Both the position numbers and the translations under genes were made by a program. From contig CM060484.1 in NCBI GenBank assembly GCA_030544235.1, positions 14,243,031 through 14,307,030 of the forward strand: a DNA stretch of 64,000 bases. The letters are read 5' to 3'. Under the pieces are notes generated by a model, which did not search any database, was not told the DNA's origin, and saw nothing but the letters and a program-made list of their open reading frames with translations. Shown here piece by piece: positions 45,638 to 56,215 of this stretch (position 1 is its first letter; each line of letters begins with the position of its first letter). The stretch is from Lepturacanthus savala (taxonomy: Eukaryota > Chordata > Actinopteri > Scombriformes > Trichiuridae).

Positions 45638-47619
45638 GTAAGCTTGCCGTCTCCTCCATGCTTGTATTTGGTCATGTGCGTCTTACTTATCTGTCCTTCT
45701 CTCTGCATCATTCAGGTTACTTTTTATAGTGTGTGTTGGTTCCAGTGCAGCTTCAGATTTTTCAGTGTCAGGGAAAGCAAAGCATCTCATCCATTACAGC
45801 ATTGACTGAGAATAGAGACTCTGTGGTCGGGTCACGCCATTTAAAATATTCTCTATGAAGGATTGATGTAGTCCAGCAGTATCACTTCAATGATGTGTGG
45901 CCATGTGGATTAGGGCTGAACAATGCTTGATTAAAATCACAATGTGACCAACTGCAATTTTAGCATTTTTGTTTGTTTTCAGTTGACTTTATTGAAGTTG
46001 ATTCATAAATGCAAATATAACAATATTTTTTTGAAGTAGGAAAAATTATAAAGAAAAGGAAAGAACATCCCTTTTTTGATTACTTTAGTGAGTCTAGTGT
46101 ATAAAAGTTCAGAAACGCTGACATCTACAAAATAATTTTCGTCTGCCTAAGAGTCCAAAATCCAAATAAGTTAAATCTACAAAGATGTGAAACAGAGAAA
46201 AGTAGTAAATCTTCTGAGAAGCTGAAACTAGGTGTTTTTGACAGCTAATTATAATTTCTGCACTAGATTTCACAAAAGTCTCTTAAGTGATTTCTGGATT
46301 TGCCTAAGGAGTTTTTGTGTTGTTTGTTTTATTTTCATCCAGACACAAAGAACACACAGTGGGAAGACCCTCGTCTTCAGAGCCCAGCTATCACCGGACC
46401 TGTGAGTAGTTTCCTCTTACTCATTGCGGCCACATAGTAGGATTGTACTGGATTTTGCCAAATTCAGTGTTGCAATTCGGCAGGTGGTCTATCCCAAAAT
46501 TCAACGTGAAGTTTGTTAAATTGGGATAATGGGCAGTGACCTTGCTGACTCCGCTACACTAGGTGGCGCTGTAGCTCTTTCAACAAGTGGTTTTAGAATT
46601 ACTTTCTGTTGACGGCTACTTATCTACAACAATAAACTGCATGAACCGTCTCCTCGTCCGTCCAAAAATGAGTTGTTGATTTCTCCAAAGCCATGGTATC
46701 ATTTGACTTTTCCTGCCACAACATTACTGTTAATGACGGCGTCGCTGACTTCTTCCACTTCTGGGTGAAATCCTTGGCAGAACTTCTCGAACAATATGAC
46801 ATTGTACGCAAGAAGGGACAAAACAGATACCAAATAATAGCCAAATGCTTAGTCTAATTTATCAAAAAACGATGTGATGCTGCACATTTTTCTTCACTGA
46901 CATTACTGTCATGCTCAGATGGTTCAACTAAATTTTCTTCTGAAAAATGTAAGGTGTATGGTAGTCATATTAGTTTAATAAAAGAATTTGAGTAAATAAC
47001 CATGTTTTTCAGTTTTGATAGTCAGGGAGGAATTAATCACCTCAAATTGCCGCCTTGTCTCAAATAAAGACCTAATCTGTTAAGTGATTGAAACAAATAA
47101 ATGCCACGGCTATGATTTATTAATTTAGGGTAACAACATCTTAAACCTTTCCTATGGTGTTCATGGATCCAGTCCCTACTTGATCCTTAACCTGGGCACA
47201 TGAATTTGATACGTTTTAGAAACTTGGCCATGTGCAGGCAGTAGTCACTGCTTCACTTGCTGAGGAGTCGTCCCTGTCACAATAGTGTTGCTACATGGAA
47301 GCAACATGTTCTACTCTTAACACTGTGGTTCAAAGTTGCACACTATCATCAGCCCCAGTATGTCTTTGCATGACAAAGAGAAATCACTTGTCACTGTGGT
47401 TGTCTCTTAACATGCCGACACCTACGTGTTATTCTGTGCCCACTTCAGATGTTCTCAACTCTCCTCCCCAACAGACACAGTGTGTGATTTTATGTTTGAA
47501 TATGGAACAGAAGCAATTTTCCTGTTAAAATATTTGTATATCCAGCTCACTGATATGGATCTTGATACGTCTTACAGGACCATTTTTTAATTCCTGTGCG
47601 CGTTGTTTGTTCTCTGCAG
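45638..47619 (+). other. nedd4l: Introns 18 and 19 of nedd4l (apart from exon 19)
   Basis: AT-rich, without exon-like sequence besides exon 19. A segment around 45912-45965 (AGGGCTGAACAATGCTTGAT onward) resembles old dispersed repeat sequence, but I could not assign a family. Confidence 0.5.
46343..46401 (+). CDS. nedd4l: nedd4l exon 19 (WW4 end)
   Basis: Encodes (N)TKNTQWEDPRLQSPAITGP (residues 595-614). TQWEDPRL closes WW4, and AITGP is the conserved lead into the HECT region. Preceded by TTTTCATCCAG, donor GTGAGT. Confidence 0.97.
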
Positions 47620-47685
47620 GCTGTTCCCTACTCCAGAGAGTTCAAGCAGAAATATGACTATTTCAGGAAGAAGTTGAAGAAACCG
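47620..47685 (+). CDS. nedd4l: nedd4l exon 20 (pre-HECT linker)
   Basis: Encodes AVPYSREFKQKYDYFRKKLK then KP (residues 615-636), identical in pattern to human NEDD4L. Preceded by TTCTCTGCAG, donor GTAAGT. Phase 0 at both ends. Confidence 0.98.
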
Positions 47686-48317
47686 GTAAGTAGCGATTTT
47701 TAAAATACAGGTCTATGATTATTTTAAAGGTTCTTGTCTTGAATATTCTGCATAACGATGTCTGGGCAAGGCTAAAATTAGTAAAATCACAGCAATCAAC
47801 TTTTTTTTTTTTTCCTTCTGCTTGATTGCATACTAGGTCGTCACATCGTAAGCGAGACGCTGCATGACTGAGTTGGATGTGCTTATTGGATGTTACATAT
47901 TCATTGCAATCATTTCACATCTGTATGACTCTTTGACAATAGATGAGCGGAGTGAAACTTTCCATATGTTTACAGGGTTCAGTGTTGCTATGCTAGATCA
48001 TGTTAAGCAGTCAGCAGTTTGATTGTTATGCAGAGGGTAATATCTAAACTGAGTAGAGGAAACTGATGCTTTTTTATGTAAAATAATGTGATGAATGGCC
48101 CTAGTTGGATAGCAAGACATGTTCCAATCCCCTAGACTTTCCTGAATTTCTGCTGTTGCAACAAGCATTCTGGAGTCTGCATTTTAGAACAATCTTCATT
48201 CAATAATATACATAAGTGACTCAAGCTCTTGTTGTCATAGTTTAAAGTATATTTGGCAGCAGTTACACTTGTTGATATGTCTGTTGATAAGTCAGTTTTT
48301 GTACTACTATCATACTT

Positions 48318-48349
48318 ACTAGTATTTTTCCATACTAGTATTTTTCCAT
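48318..48349 (+). repeat. 16-bp tandem duplication
   Basis: ACTAGTATTTTTCCAT occurs twice back to back, 31 nt before the exon 21 start, in the branch-point/pyrimidine region. Confidence 0.9.
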
Positions 48350-48380
48350 TGCTAATTTTTGTTTGTGTGTATTATTTCAG

Positions 48381-48610
48381 GCTGACATCCCCAACCGATT
48401 TGAGATGAAGCTACACAGAAACAACATCTTCGAGGAATCGTATCGTCGAATCATGTCCCTGAAGAGGCCGGATGTTCTGAAAGCACGGCTGTGGATTGAG
48501 TTTGAGTCAGAGAAAGGCCTGGACTACGGCGGTGTGGCCAGAGAGTGGTTCTTCCTCTTATCCAAGGAAATGTTCAACCCTTACTACGGCCTGTTTGAAT
48601 ACTCCGCTAC
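48381..48610 (+). CDS. nedd4l: nedd4l exon 21 (HECT N-lobe)
   Basis: 230 nt, the largest common exon. Encodes ADIPNRFEMKLHRNNIFEES, then YRRIMSLKRPDVLKARLWIE, FESEKGLDYGGVAREWFFLL and YYGLFEYSA (residues 637-713). GLDYGGVAREWF is the HECT N-lobe signature. Preceded by TATTATTTCAG, donor GTGAGT, ends within a Thr codon (AC|A). Confidence 0.98.
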
Positions 48611-49893
48611 GTGAGTCTCTCTCTCATTTGTTTTCATGCTTTTTGACTGGAGAGAGGTTTAAAACCCCTGAGACACTGAAAAGGATGTGACAAATGGACA
48701 AAGTGTTTACACAAAGCTGGTAAAGAACTGTGATGTATATTTGGAGCCATGGAAAATTCCTAACTATTCATGTGTGTTTGGCTCTTTCCACAATGTGGAC
48801 TAAGGGAAGAGCTGCTGTATTCCTGTGAGACCCTTCACTTTGATTAACTTTTCCTCTCATTCAAAAACTCATCCTGAGGAAAAGAAAAGTTTCTCACACG
48901 CATTTAGATAATGGAAGTGTCATGTGTTTGTCTTGTTCTTGGCAATATCGTCAATGTATAATGACTCAGTTTATTCTCTCTAAGATTTGTCATGAAGAGC
49001 AAAGGAAATAAAAAAAAAAATACATTTCAAGCTTATGAACAGGCACAAAATAATAATTACTTTAATTGAACTGTAATTGATTTAATGAAAAAAATGAAGA
49101 CATTAAATACCCCATATTGTAGAAAGTGAGATTTTAATTGCTTTTTGATTACAAGCAAGGTAAAAGTGTTCCCTATTTGGTAAATATTGTAAACCTGTCA
49201 GCTTAGAAGTTGACTAATATGCAAGACAACCTGTGCAATAAAAATACTCAGCAATATAATATGGCAATATATTGTACAATGGATGTTTTGCCATGGGAGA
49301 TGTGCAATGCTCTAACACAGTGACAGTGTCTGTATGAATCCTGCAGGGATTTGTTGCCATGGTAAAAAGAGAAAATATGACATGCATTATCTAATCAGCT
49401 TTAATTAGTTGCAGCATTATTTTTTAAGCAGTTCTTTAGAATTTGAAAAAGAAGTAGTCCATGAGCAGTCTAACGCCCAATAACTTAAAGCACTGTGTGT
49501 ATCTTTAAAAAGAAAATGTGTGGAGCATCACAAATTATTTGATAAATATCTGGAGCACTGAAATGTCTCCCAGCCATTCTTTTTCTTTTCAATTAAGAGT
49601 ATTTCTATGCTCTAATGAATGTTTTATTAAATTATGGGCAAAGTTGAATTCATGATAAATCCTTGTGCACTTTAATCAAATCCATTGCCCTTCTTTTGTA
49701 AATTGTTCCCCTCATACCTTGCAGCTGCAAATAGCATTGACATTTCAGTTAATATATTATGTTAATAACATTTTCAGAGGCATCTGTATACAGAGAGAGA
49801 CTGGGAAATAAGCCCAGTAGCATTACAGTGTCGTTCAGAAAAGCACGATGTAAATGACTTTCTTCTTATCCTTCTCGTCCCGTGTCTCTCCAG

Positions 49894-50015
49894 AGACAAC
49901 TACACGCTCCAGATTAATCCCAACTCCGGCTTGTGCAATGAGGATCACCTCTCCTACTTTAAGTTCATTGGGCGTGTTGCAGGAATGGCTGTGTTTCATG
50001 GAAAACTACTGGATG
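49894..50015 (+). CDS. nedd4l: nedd4l exon 22 (HECT)
   Basis: Encodes (T)DNYTLQINPNSGLCNEDHL then SYFKFIGRVAGMAVFHGKLL (residues 713-754). Preceded by GTCTCTCCAG, donor GTAAGT. FIGRVAG..VFHG is a conserved HECT segment. Confidence 0.98.
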
Positions 50016-50092
50016 GTAAGTTGCTTATTTGCAGACATCTTACAGCACAATGTTGTGGGTATTTACTGACATGGAGTCTTCTGCTTTCCTAG

Positions 50093-50163
50093 GTTTTTTC
50101 ATCCGACCCTTCTACAAGATGATGCTGGGAAAACAGATCTCTCTTAAAGACATGGAGTCTGTG
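50093..50163 (+). CDS. nedd4l: nedd4l exon 23 (HECT)
   Basis: Encodes (G)FFIRPFYKMMLGKQISLKD then MESV (residues 754-777). The intron before it is only 77 bp. Preceded by TGCTTTCCTAG, donor GTAAGA, phase 0 at the 3' end. Confidence 0.98.
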
Positions 50164-50292
50164 GTAAGATCTCATCACTTCTCAGATGTTTATTATTTAA
50201 AAAAAAACCTCTGAAATTCTACGTAAGATGCTGAAATATATTTATCCTTTTTGTTTTATTTGCTAAATTTCCTCCATGTTGCCTCCCTGCAG

Positions 50293-50388
50293 GACAGTGA
50301 ATACTACAACTCTCTTAAGTGGATTCTTGAGAATGATCCCACTGAGCTGGACCTGAGGTTTTGTATAGATGAGGACAACTTTGGACAG
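50293..50388 (+). CDS. nedd4l: nedd4l exon 24 (HECT)
   Basis: Encodes DSEYYNSLKWILENDPTELD then LRFCIDEDNFGQ (residues 778-809). Preceded by CCTCCCTGCAG, donor GTGCAT. The 3' intron starts a copy of the short TAAAG-type element at 50418. Confidence 0.98.
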
Positions 50389-50417
50389 GTGCATAGGACT
50401 AGCTTCTTTTAATATCT

Positions 50418-50810
50418 TAAGTCCCATATTTTACACTTTTCCTGGGTTTTATTTGAAGTTGTGATTCCAAACAGGATATGTTTGTTATTTTAAGTTACAA
50501 AATTATCTCAATATACTTTTTAATCTCCCCTCAAGTTTTTATCTGGAGCTCTAGAATGACCTTGATTTACTCTGGTTTTACTCAAACTGAATGTGTCTCT
50601 GTCTTATGAATATTACTAAGCCTCTCCTCAGGTTGGCTGATTTAAATAGATAAGAGCAACCTAACCAAGTACTTTGCCCTCCCATCATGCCTCCCTCCCC
50701 TTTTTTGGTGCAAATAGGCGGCCAATATAAATTCTGAGGATTTAATTGGATAATATAAGAAAACCAAATAGATTTTTAACTGTGGAGTAGGATGTGATTT
50801 AATGGTCCCT
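50418..50810. mobile_element. Second copy of the short (A)AGTCCCATATT element
   Basis: TAAGTCCCATATTTTACACT, then GTTTTATTTGAAGTT, matches the copy at 33559 closely. The right end near 50810 (AATGGTCCCT) is only an approximate match, so the boundary is uncertain. It occupies almost all of intron 24. Confidence 0.4.
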
Positions 50811-50856
50811 CCAGACTACCCTGGCCTTTATTTTGAATGTGTTTTTCCTCGATCAG

Positions 50857-50930
50857 ACATACCAGGTGGACCTAAAGCCCAGTGGCTCAGACTTGGTGGT
50901 CACCAACAACAACAAGAAGGAATACATTGA
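50857..50930 (+). CDS. nedd4l: nedd4l exon 25 (HECT)
   Basis: Encodes TYQVDLKPSGSDLVVTNNNK then KEYI plus a split Asp codon (residues 810-834). Preceded by CTCGATCAG, donor GTAAGA. Confidence 0.97.
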
Positions 50931-51027
50931 GTAAGAACCTGTTTAATGTTTTCAGCTGCAACAATTTAAAACACTTTCTATAATTTGTCAGTGTTCCTAT
51001 AAATGCTTATGCTCTCCTCTCTAACAG

Positions 51028-51088
51028 CCTGGTCATCCAGTGGAGGTTTGTCAACCGGGTCCAGAAGCAGATGAACGCCTTCTTGGAG
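51028..51088 (+). CDS. nedd4l: nedd4l exon 26 (HECT)
   Basis: Encodes (D)LVIQWRFVNRVQKQMNAFL then E (residues 834-854). Preceded by CTCTCTAACAG, donor GTATTT, phase 0 at the 3' end. The intron before it is 97 bp. Confidence 0.98.
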
Positions 51089-51334
51089 GTATTTATGTGC
51101 TAATACATTTGCCACTTGGGGGCAATGTGACCCCAGTGTGTAATGAGCATGCTTTAGGCCCTTAGCGATCTATAAATGCTGATTTCGGCCTCTGTGTCTA
51201 CATCTGTGAATATCTATAACTTTTAAAACTTATTGTCAACTTTTGTCTTTGGTATGTTGTTTACTAATTCCATAGCTTGAATTGTACTTTTATGAGTTTT
51301 TTTTTTCTTCTCCAAATTTCCTTTTTGTTTTCAG

Positions 51335-51394
51335 GGCTTCACTGAGCTCATTCAAATAGATCTGATCAAGATTTTTGATGAAAACGAACTAGAG
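51335..51394 (+). CDS. nedd4l: nedd4l exon 27 (HECT)
   Basis: Encodes GFTELIQIDLIKIFDENELE (residues 855-874). Human has LLPIDLIKIFDENELE. Preceded by TTGTTTTCAG, donor GTATGG. Confidence 0.98.
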
Positions 51395-52572
51395 GTATGG
51401 AATTCTGTATTTTATCTGTTGTACTATTCTTAATAGATAGGTTCACTATTTCTCGGGTCTGTCCTAAATCTACATTTAGACACATTTTTGTCTTGCAGTA
51501 ATCATTCCTCCTGTTGATTCAATGTTTAAAAAAATATATTTAATGAGGTTCAGCCATACTCATACTTTATTGTTACTTAAATACAAAATGCATGCATTTC
51601 CCAGTTAGTCTTTTTAGTAGAAACTTCTTTTTTTGTGTCTCCATGGACAGTGTTTTCTTGTTCAGCTGCAGTAGAAGGATAAAAAAAAAATTGCACAAAT
51701 TTCAAACACAGCTACTTCATTTGATAAACTCTGATGGCTGAAGCCGCTTATTATACTGAATCAAACTTTTAAATACTTCAGAACAAGCACTTTCCTTTCA
51801 TACATTGAAAGCACATTTAGGGGGGGTCTCTGAACAGGATTACAGCAGGCAAAACCTGTTTCAGTTCATATATGGACACATGACTCTTGTTTAATGGCAA
51901 ATTCAAACTGTAAAATTATCCTTTTAACAATATACTATACTTTGTCTTTTCTCCTTCCTTTTTTCCTGTCTCTGTGCAGCTTCTGATGTGTGGTCTGGGA
52001 GATGTCGATGTCAACGACTGGAGACAACACACTGTTTACAAGAATGGCTACTGCCCCAACCATCCTGTTATACAGTGGTTTTGGAAGGTAAAAAAAAAAA
52101 AAAGCAGGCTGGATACTAAAAATTGGCTCCGGGCATCACATCTGCTGGCCTCGCTTTTGATGATCAAAGTCTGTTTGGAAGAACAGGCTTGTTTGCTCTG
52201 ATGAAAGAGCCTGAAGTAGTACTTGCCCTTAACACACATGCACCGCAAATACACTCAGATGACAAACACACACAAGGCATAATTTGTGCATGTATATACA
52301 CACACAGACAGCAGTGTCATGTCATCTGATTAAGTAAACTGGTGCAAACAGCTTCTGCTTTTATTTTAATTTTTTGCAAACAGACTTTGGCTGGATTGCA
52401 ACACCAGTCTACAAAAGCTTTTGCTTTGATTAATTTAATTATCTTTTCTGTGTTGTGAAAATCTGAAAGTGTCCTGAGTGTGGATTTTAAATGTTTTTCT
52501 TTGACAGGTGATAATTAATAGACAAATTATTTGGTATTCCACCTGGTATTGATTTTACTGTTCTTTTGTCAG
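51395..52572 (+). other. nedd4l: Introns 27 and 28 of nedd4l (apart from exon 28)
   Basis: Short AT-rich introns; no exon or repeat of note beyond poly-A runs. Confidence 0.6.
51980..52087 (+). CDS. nedd4l: nedd4l exon 28 (HECT)
   Basis: Encodes LLMCGLGDVDVNDWRQHTVY, KNGYCPNHPVIQWFWK (residues 875-910). LMCGLGDVDVNDWR is a hallmark of the NEDD4 family HECT domain. Preceded by GTCTCTGTGCAG; the donor GTAAAA lies in a poly-A run. Confidence 0.98.
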
Positions 52573-52669
52573 GTTGTCCTGCTGATGGATGCTGAAAAAA
52601 GGATCCGACTCCTCCAGTTTGTTACAGGAACATCAAGAGTCCCCATGAATGGCTTTGCTGAGCTTTATG
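52573..52669 (+). CDS. nedd4l: nedd4l exon 29 (HECT C-lobe)
   Basis: Encodes VVLLMDAEKRIRLLQFVTGT, SRVPMNGFAELY plus a split Gly codon (residues 911-943). Preceded by TTCTTTTGTCAG, donor GTACTT. The intron after it holds two transposon relics. Confidence 0.98.
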
Positions 52670-52730
52670 GTACTTTTGTATTTCCTTTACTTCCTGCTTG
52701 TATAATGGCACCAGCTTTTTTGAAATCCTA

Positions 52731-53203
52731 CAGTGGGTATGAAAAGTATTTAGACCCCCTAAATTGCAGCCATTTGCTAAAACCATTTAATGTCATTAAT
52801 GTACACACGGCATTCCACATTGACAGAAAAACATGGACAATTTTTTGCAGATTTATTAAAAAAGAAATATCACATGGCCATACATATTCAGACCCTTTGC
52901 TGTGGCAGAGGATCCCCAAATCTGGGTGTAAAAACAAGTATAGCATCGTTTTCAAAAAGACTCATTTCTGTATTCAGTGTTTCTACAAAATACTAAGGTC
53001 TGAATACTTTAAGGCCGTGTGATATTTCAGTTTTTCTTTTTTAATAAATCTGCAAAAATTTCAACAATTTAGTGTTTTTCTGTTGATATGGGGTGCTCTG
53101 TGTACATTAATGAGGAAGAAATAAACTTGATTTTTGCAAATGTTTGCAATATAATAAAGAGTGGAAAAAATTAAGGGGGTCTGAATAGTTTGCGTACCAA
53201 CTG
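52731..53203. mobile_element. Deletion derivative of the Tc1-like family
   Basis: Left end CAGTGGGTATGAAAAGTATT (after TA at 52729-52730) and the complement of the right end (CAGTTGGTACGCAAACTATT) are inverted. The 3' half (TGATATTTCAGTTTTT, AATAAATCTGCAAAAATTTC, GGGTGC.., GCAATATAATA) is shared with the element at 43709-45072. At 473 bp it has lost the transposase, so it is a MITE-like copy. The right-hand TA has mutated. Lies in nedd4l intron 29, starting 61 bp after exon 29. Confidence 0.88.
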
Positions 53204-53547
53204 CATATCTTCAGTTTAAACTGCAGTGCCTGGAAAATGTATGCAACAGTGACACACAAATAGCTTTCTAAAGAAAGATGAGTCAGCAGCCTAGCTGGTC
53301 CAAGAACAGAGTACTTTGACAGTATACAAACGGATATTGTAGATGAATGTGTAGATTAATCTGATCAACAGATTGATCAGATCAAAAAATACAATTTTTT
53401 TTTTCAAAAATAGACAACACAATGCCCTACATTTTTGAATCTATTCAAAAACAGCTGTTGGAAGCAAAAGACTTTTCTTCCTCCAAGACCACGAGCAATG
53501 ATGGAATCTTAATGAATTGACCCAAAGGTTAAATTTGTGGCCTAATT

Positions 53548-54063
53548 CAGTGGTCCTCAAACTTCTTCACCTCAAGCACCCTCAAACTCAAAAACTAGAC
53601 CACAGACCCCATCTGATAAGGTTTTTGCTTTTAGATGTTTTATTTATAGCAGGAAAACCATGAAGGAATGAATATGTAAATAAAAATGCCAGTAAATGGC
53701 TAGATTTTTTTAATTTTCCATTTTAATTATGTATTATTTTTCCCTTTGCACATAAATGCCCCATTAATTTGTTTTATCTATCAATTTCTTAATTTTGAAT
53801 GGATTTATATACCTTATCTATTTTAGGCAGACACCCAGATAGTGTACAATGGAAAACTAGAAAACTACAAATTAAATAACTTCATGTGCAAAGGGAAAAT
53901 GACTCAAACAAAAAATATATTACTGGTAAATTAAATAATGTATTTTTTAAATCTTGTAATCCTGCACACAAATGATCCTACAGGACAGTCTTATTCTGAA
54001 AATGAATGATTCTCCTTTTTTCTAGGACACCCCCCACCCAAAAAAAACATTTGAGAACCACTG
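53548..54063. mobile_element. hAT-type non-autonomous element
   Basis: Starts CAGTGGTCCTCAAACTTCTT and ends ACATTTGAGAACCACTG. The complement of the end (CAGTGGTTCTCAAATGT) matches the start, the classic hAT terminus. 516 bp, no coding frame. No clear 8-bp target duplication. It ends only about 40 bp before exon 30. Confidence 0.8.
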
Positions 54064-54102
54064 TTTAATAATAGTATTATACTTCCTGTTTGTTCATGCC
54101 AG

Positions 54103-54175
54103 GTTCTAATGGTCCTCAGCTGTTCACAATCGAGCAGTGGGGAACGCCCGATAAGTTGCCAAGAGCTCACACATG
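54103..54175 (+). CDS. nedd4l: nedd4l exon 30 (HECT, first two bases of the catalytic Cys)
   Basis: Encodes (G)SNGPQLFTIEQWGTPDKLP then RAHT and the TG of Cys 967 (residues 943-967). Preceded by TTCATGCCAG, donor GTATGT. The catalytic codon is split TG|T across the intron. Confidence 0.98.
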
Positions 54176-54304
54176 GTATGTCACTACACGCATTCATAAA
54201 CCAAAAAGCAAAGTGTTGCAATACCTTTTGAAGCCTTGGTGTCTATAGCCCCATTTTTTTGTCACATTTTGTAACTTGTTAAACATTTTTCCGCCATTAT
54301 CCAG

Positions 54305-54407
54305 TTTCAACCGCTTGGATCTGCCAACCTACGACTCCTTTGAGGACCTGAGAGAGAAACTCCTCATGGCCGTGGAGAACGCACAGGGCTTCGAGGGGGT
54401 CGACTAA
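54305..54407 (+). CDS. nedd4l: nedd4l exon 31 (HECT C-terminus and stop)
   Basis: Completes Cys 967 and encodes FNRLDLPTYDSFEDLREKLL, MAVENAQGFEGVD, then TAA at 54405-54407. The active Cys lies 33 residues from the end, as in human NEDD4L (Cys 942 of 975). It forms the thioester with ubiquitin. Preceded by CCATTATCCAG. FEGVD is the family's usual C-terminus. Confidence 0.98.
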
Positions 54408-55345
54408 AACAGGCAACCCTCCGACGGCATCCAACCAACTGACAATTTAATATAAAACAAAACAAAAACAAAAATCCACAGGGATATCAAACCAGCTGCT
54501 GTAGCAGTTCTGTGCGAGCATGTTGTCCTGTACTGCCTGACTGTGAGCCACATCCACAGCATGGTGGTCTGAGACTGTACACTGACTTGTCGAGCCAACA
54601 TGCCTACGTCTTTATATCTTTCAGTGTGCGTAGGTCACTCCTTAAAGGTGCTGGAAGCTGGATTGCGCTGTCTTTTTATCCACAGGCATGAACAATGAAT
54701 GACGAGAGCTGGCCCTGATACTGTACGTTTCTTTCCCCATTACCCTTGTCCTGTGAAAATCTACAGTGCTGGAAAAACAATAATGCATTTCAATAGCTCC
54801 TTAATGTACACTATAGCACACTATTTGAGCACCCTTCAGCGGAAGGGTCTTAGCATGGCCTTAATCCGGCTCCTACATGCACTATTTCTCTAAGAAAACT
54901 GCAATGGCACTATGATCACAATTTCCCTCAAATCCTTAGACCAACACCAGATTACCTTAGGAATGCTAGCCAATCACATTTCAGGAAATCGGCCACACCC
55001 CTCCATAGAGCCTCATCTATGTCGTGTGATCAGATATCGCCACTGCAGCCTTTTGTAGAGTAATATTCGTTCTGGTTTTTTTTTAGGTTAAGGATTCGAG
55101 AATTATCCCGAAAAATGATTTTATAGTTTTTGCCAGTCATGATGGAACTGATTTTTTTTTTTTTTTTTAATTCATTGGTATAATTCTTGCAGGAATATAC
55201 ATACTCTCGATGTATTTGTACTGATGAACAATGTTTACTATTTTGACAATTCTATATGAGATGGTGTGTGAAGTTTAAAACTGGCTAGTCTGGGGGGGGA
55301 AATTATTAATCCATAACATTTGTTATGGGGATAGCAACTGTGTTG

Positions 55346-55351
55346 AATAAA
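55346..55351 (+). terminator. nedd4l: Proximal polyadenylation signal (AATAAA)
   Basis: AATAAA about 940 nt after the nedd4l stop, followed by TTGTTTTTATTGTAGTG. Confidence 0.5.
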
Positions 55352-56193
55352 TTGTTTTTATTGTAGTGCTATGGAAGCAGCATGAAAACGTACCTTGTGT
55401 TTGCTTTGACTACATAGTTATTTGGATGTGTAATCGGTCTCTGGGTCTGGAAGGGAAAACTCGGAAGGGAGGATATTTTCTCTTGAGACATTTGCATCAT
55501 GATTATATTAATATTCTCATGCCTGTTGCTGTTCATAATGCTGTAAATTGTTCTTGAAAAACACATTTTTAAGTTCTTTCATTATATATAAATATATGTA
55601 TGTATTACATTTAACAGAAGTATTACTGATCGACTACACTAAAATGAAGCTGTGTGCGTACGTGGGTGTTTGAGAGAAAAGCTGTGATTGCCACTGAATA
55701 TAAAGCAGCACGTTTCTTACAAGGAAAAAAAATGTTTTCTTTTTTATGTTTTTTTGTTTCTCTCTCCTTTTTCTAACACTATTGAACCTAAAGGGCACTT
55801 TATAGATCACTGAGGTCATGTCGCCTATTGTATGTCTTTTGTCATTAACTTGAATGTGATTCTTTTTTTTTTTTTTTTTTTCGATTCAGAGCACTTACCT
55901 GGTGCAATATAAATAGTCTGTAAATCTGAGCTGCTGCTAAGGTAGAAAAAGTTGATGACAGAAGTGAAGCAGAGACTTCACATCCTTTAGTATTTTATCT
56001 CTTTTCTCTACCTTCTACCCTTGTGTTTCTTTCCTCGTGATCCCACCACTCAAACTGATTCAGATTAGCTCCTTTGTTTTTAGACGGCGTTCTGTTTTTC
56101 TTTTTCTTTTTTAATGAATGACAGAAAATATTACTTTTGTTAAAGATTACACCACACTCTGCAACTCCTTGTGGTTCGTTTAACTCCAGTCAA

Positions 56194-56199
56194 AATAAA
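56194..56199 (+). terminator. nedd4l: Distal polyadenylation signal (AATAAA)
   Basis: AATAAA about 1.8 kb after the stop, followed within 30 nt by TGTGTTGTTTC, a GT-rich element typical of cleavage sites. Confidence 0.5.
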
Positions 56200-56215
56200 A
56201 ATGAAACTTCTCAGA

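Larger units (their letters stand above)
47686..49893 (+). other. nedd4l: Introns 20 and 21 of nedd4l (apart from exon 21)
   Basis: Non-coding. A 16-bp tandem duplication lies at 48318-48349 just upstream of the exon 21 acceptor. Otherwise AT-rich unique sequence. Confidence 0.6.
10445..54407 (+). other. nedd4l: nedd4l gene: HECT-type E3 ubiquitin ligase, 31 coding exons plus alternative first exon
   Basis: NEDD4L (NEDD4-2) moves ubiquitin from E2 enzymes to membrane proteins such as the epithelial sodium channel, recognising PPxY motifs with its WW domains. Joining 31 exons by their GT/AG borders gives an uninterrupted 3003-nt frame (1000 residues); human NEDD4L has 975. Domain order: C2 (about 20-145, exons 1-8), WW1 (190-219, exon 9), WW2 (390-419, exon 14), WW3 (524-553, exons 16-17), WW4 (575-606, exons 17-19) and HECT (about 665-1000, exons 21-31, Cys 967). 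NEDD4L rather than NEDD4 is supported by the start MATNSEPIYGLSEDE, by HKSRVKGYLRLKMAYLPKQG in exon 8, and by the mir-122/alpk2 neighbours. Sites S341, T368 and S473 fit RxRxx(S/T) and match the SGK1/14-3-3 sites of the mammalian protein. Confidence 0.97.
54408..56215 (+). other. nedd4l: nedd4l 3' UTR
   Basis: Follows the stop codon. Two AATAAA signals are visible, at 55346-55351 and 56194-56199; the second is followed by GTGTTGTTTCAG, a GT-rich downstream element. Two 3' ends (about 55370 and 56215) are therefore plausible. It contains poly-T runs (about 55151-55168, 55863-55881). Confidence 0.6.

Noticed and set aside
52531..53022. 163-codon open frame around exon 29
   Set aside because: Only 52573-52669 is nedd4l; the remainder is the Tc1-derived element read by chance.
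54636..54641. CACTCC seed match to miR-122 in the nedd4l 3' UTR
   Set aside because: Only a 6-mer match (no A1 or m8 pairing). A match this short is expected by chance in about 1.8 kb of UTR.
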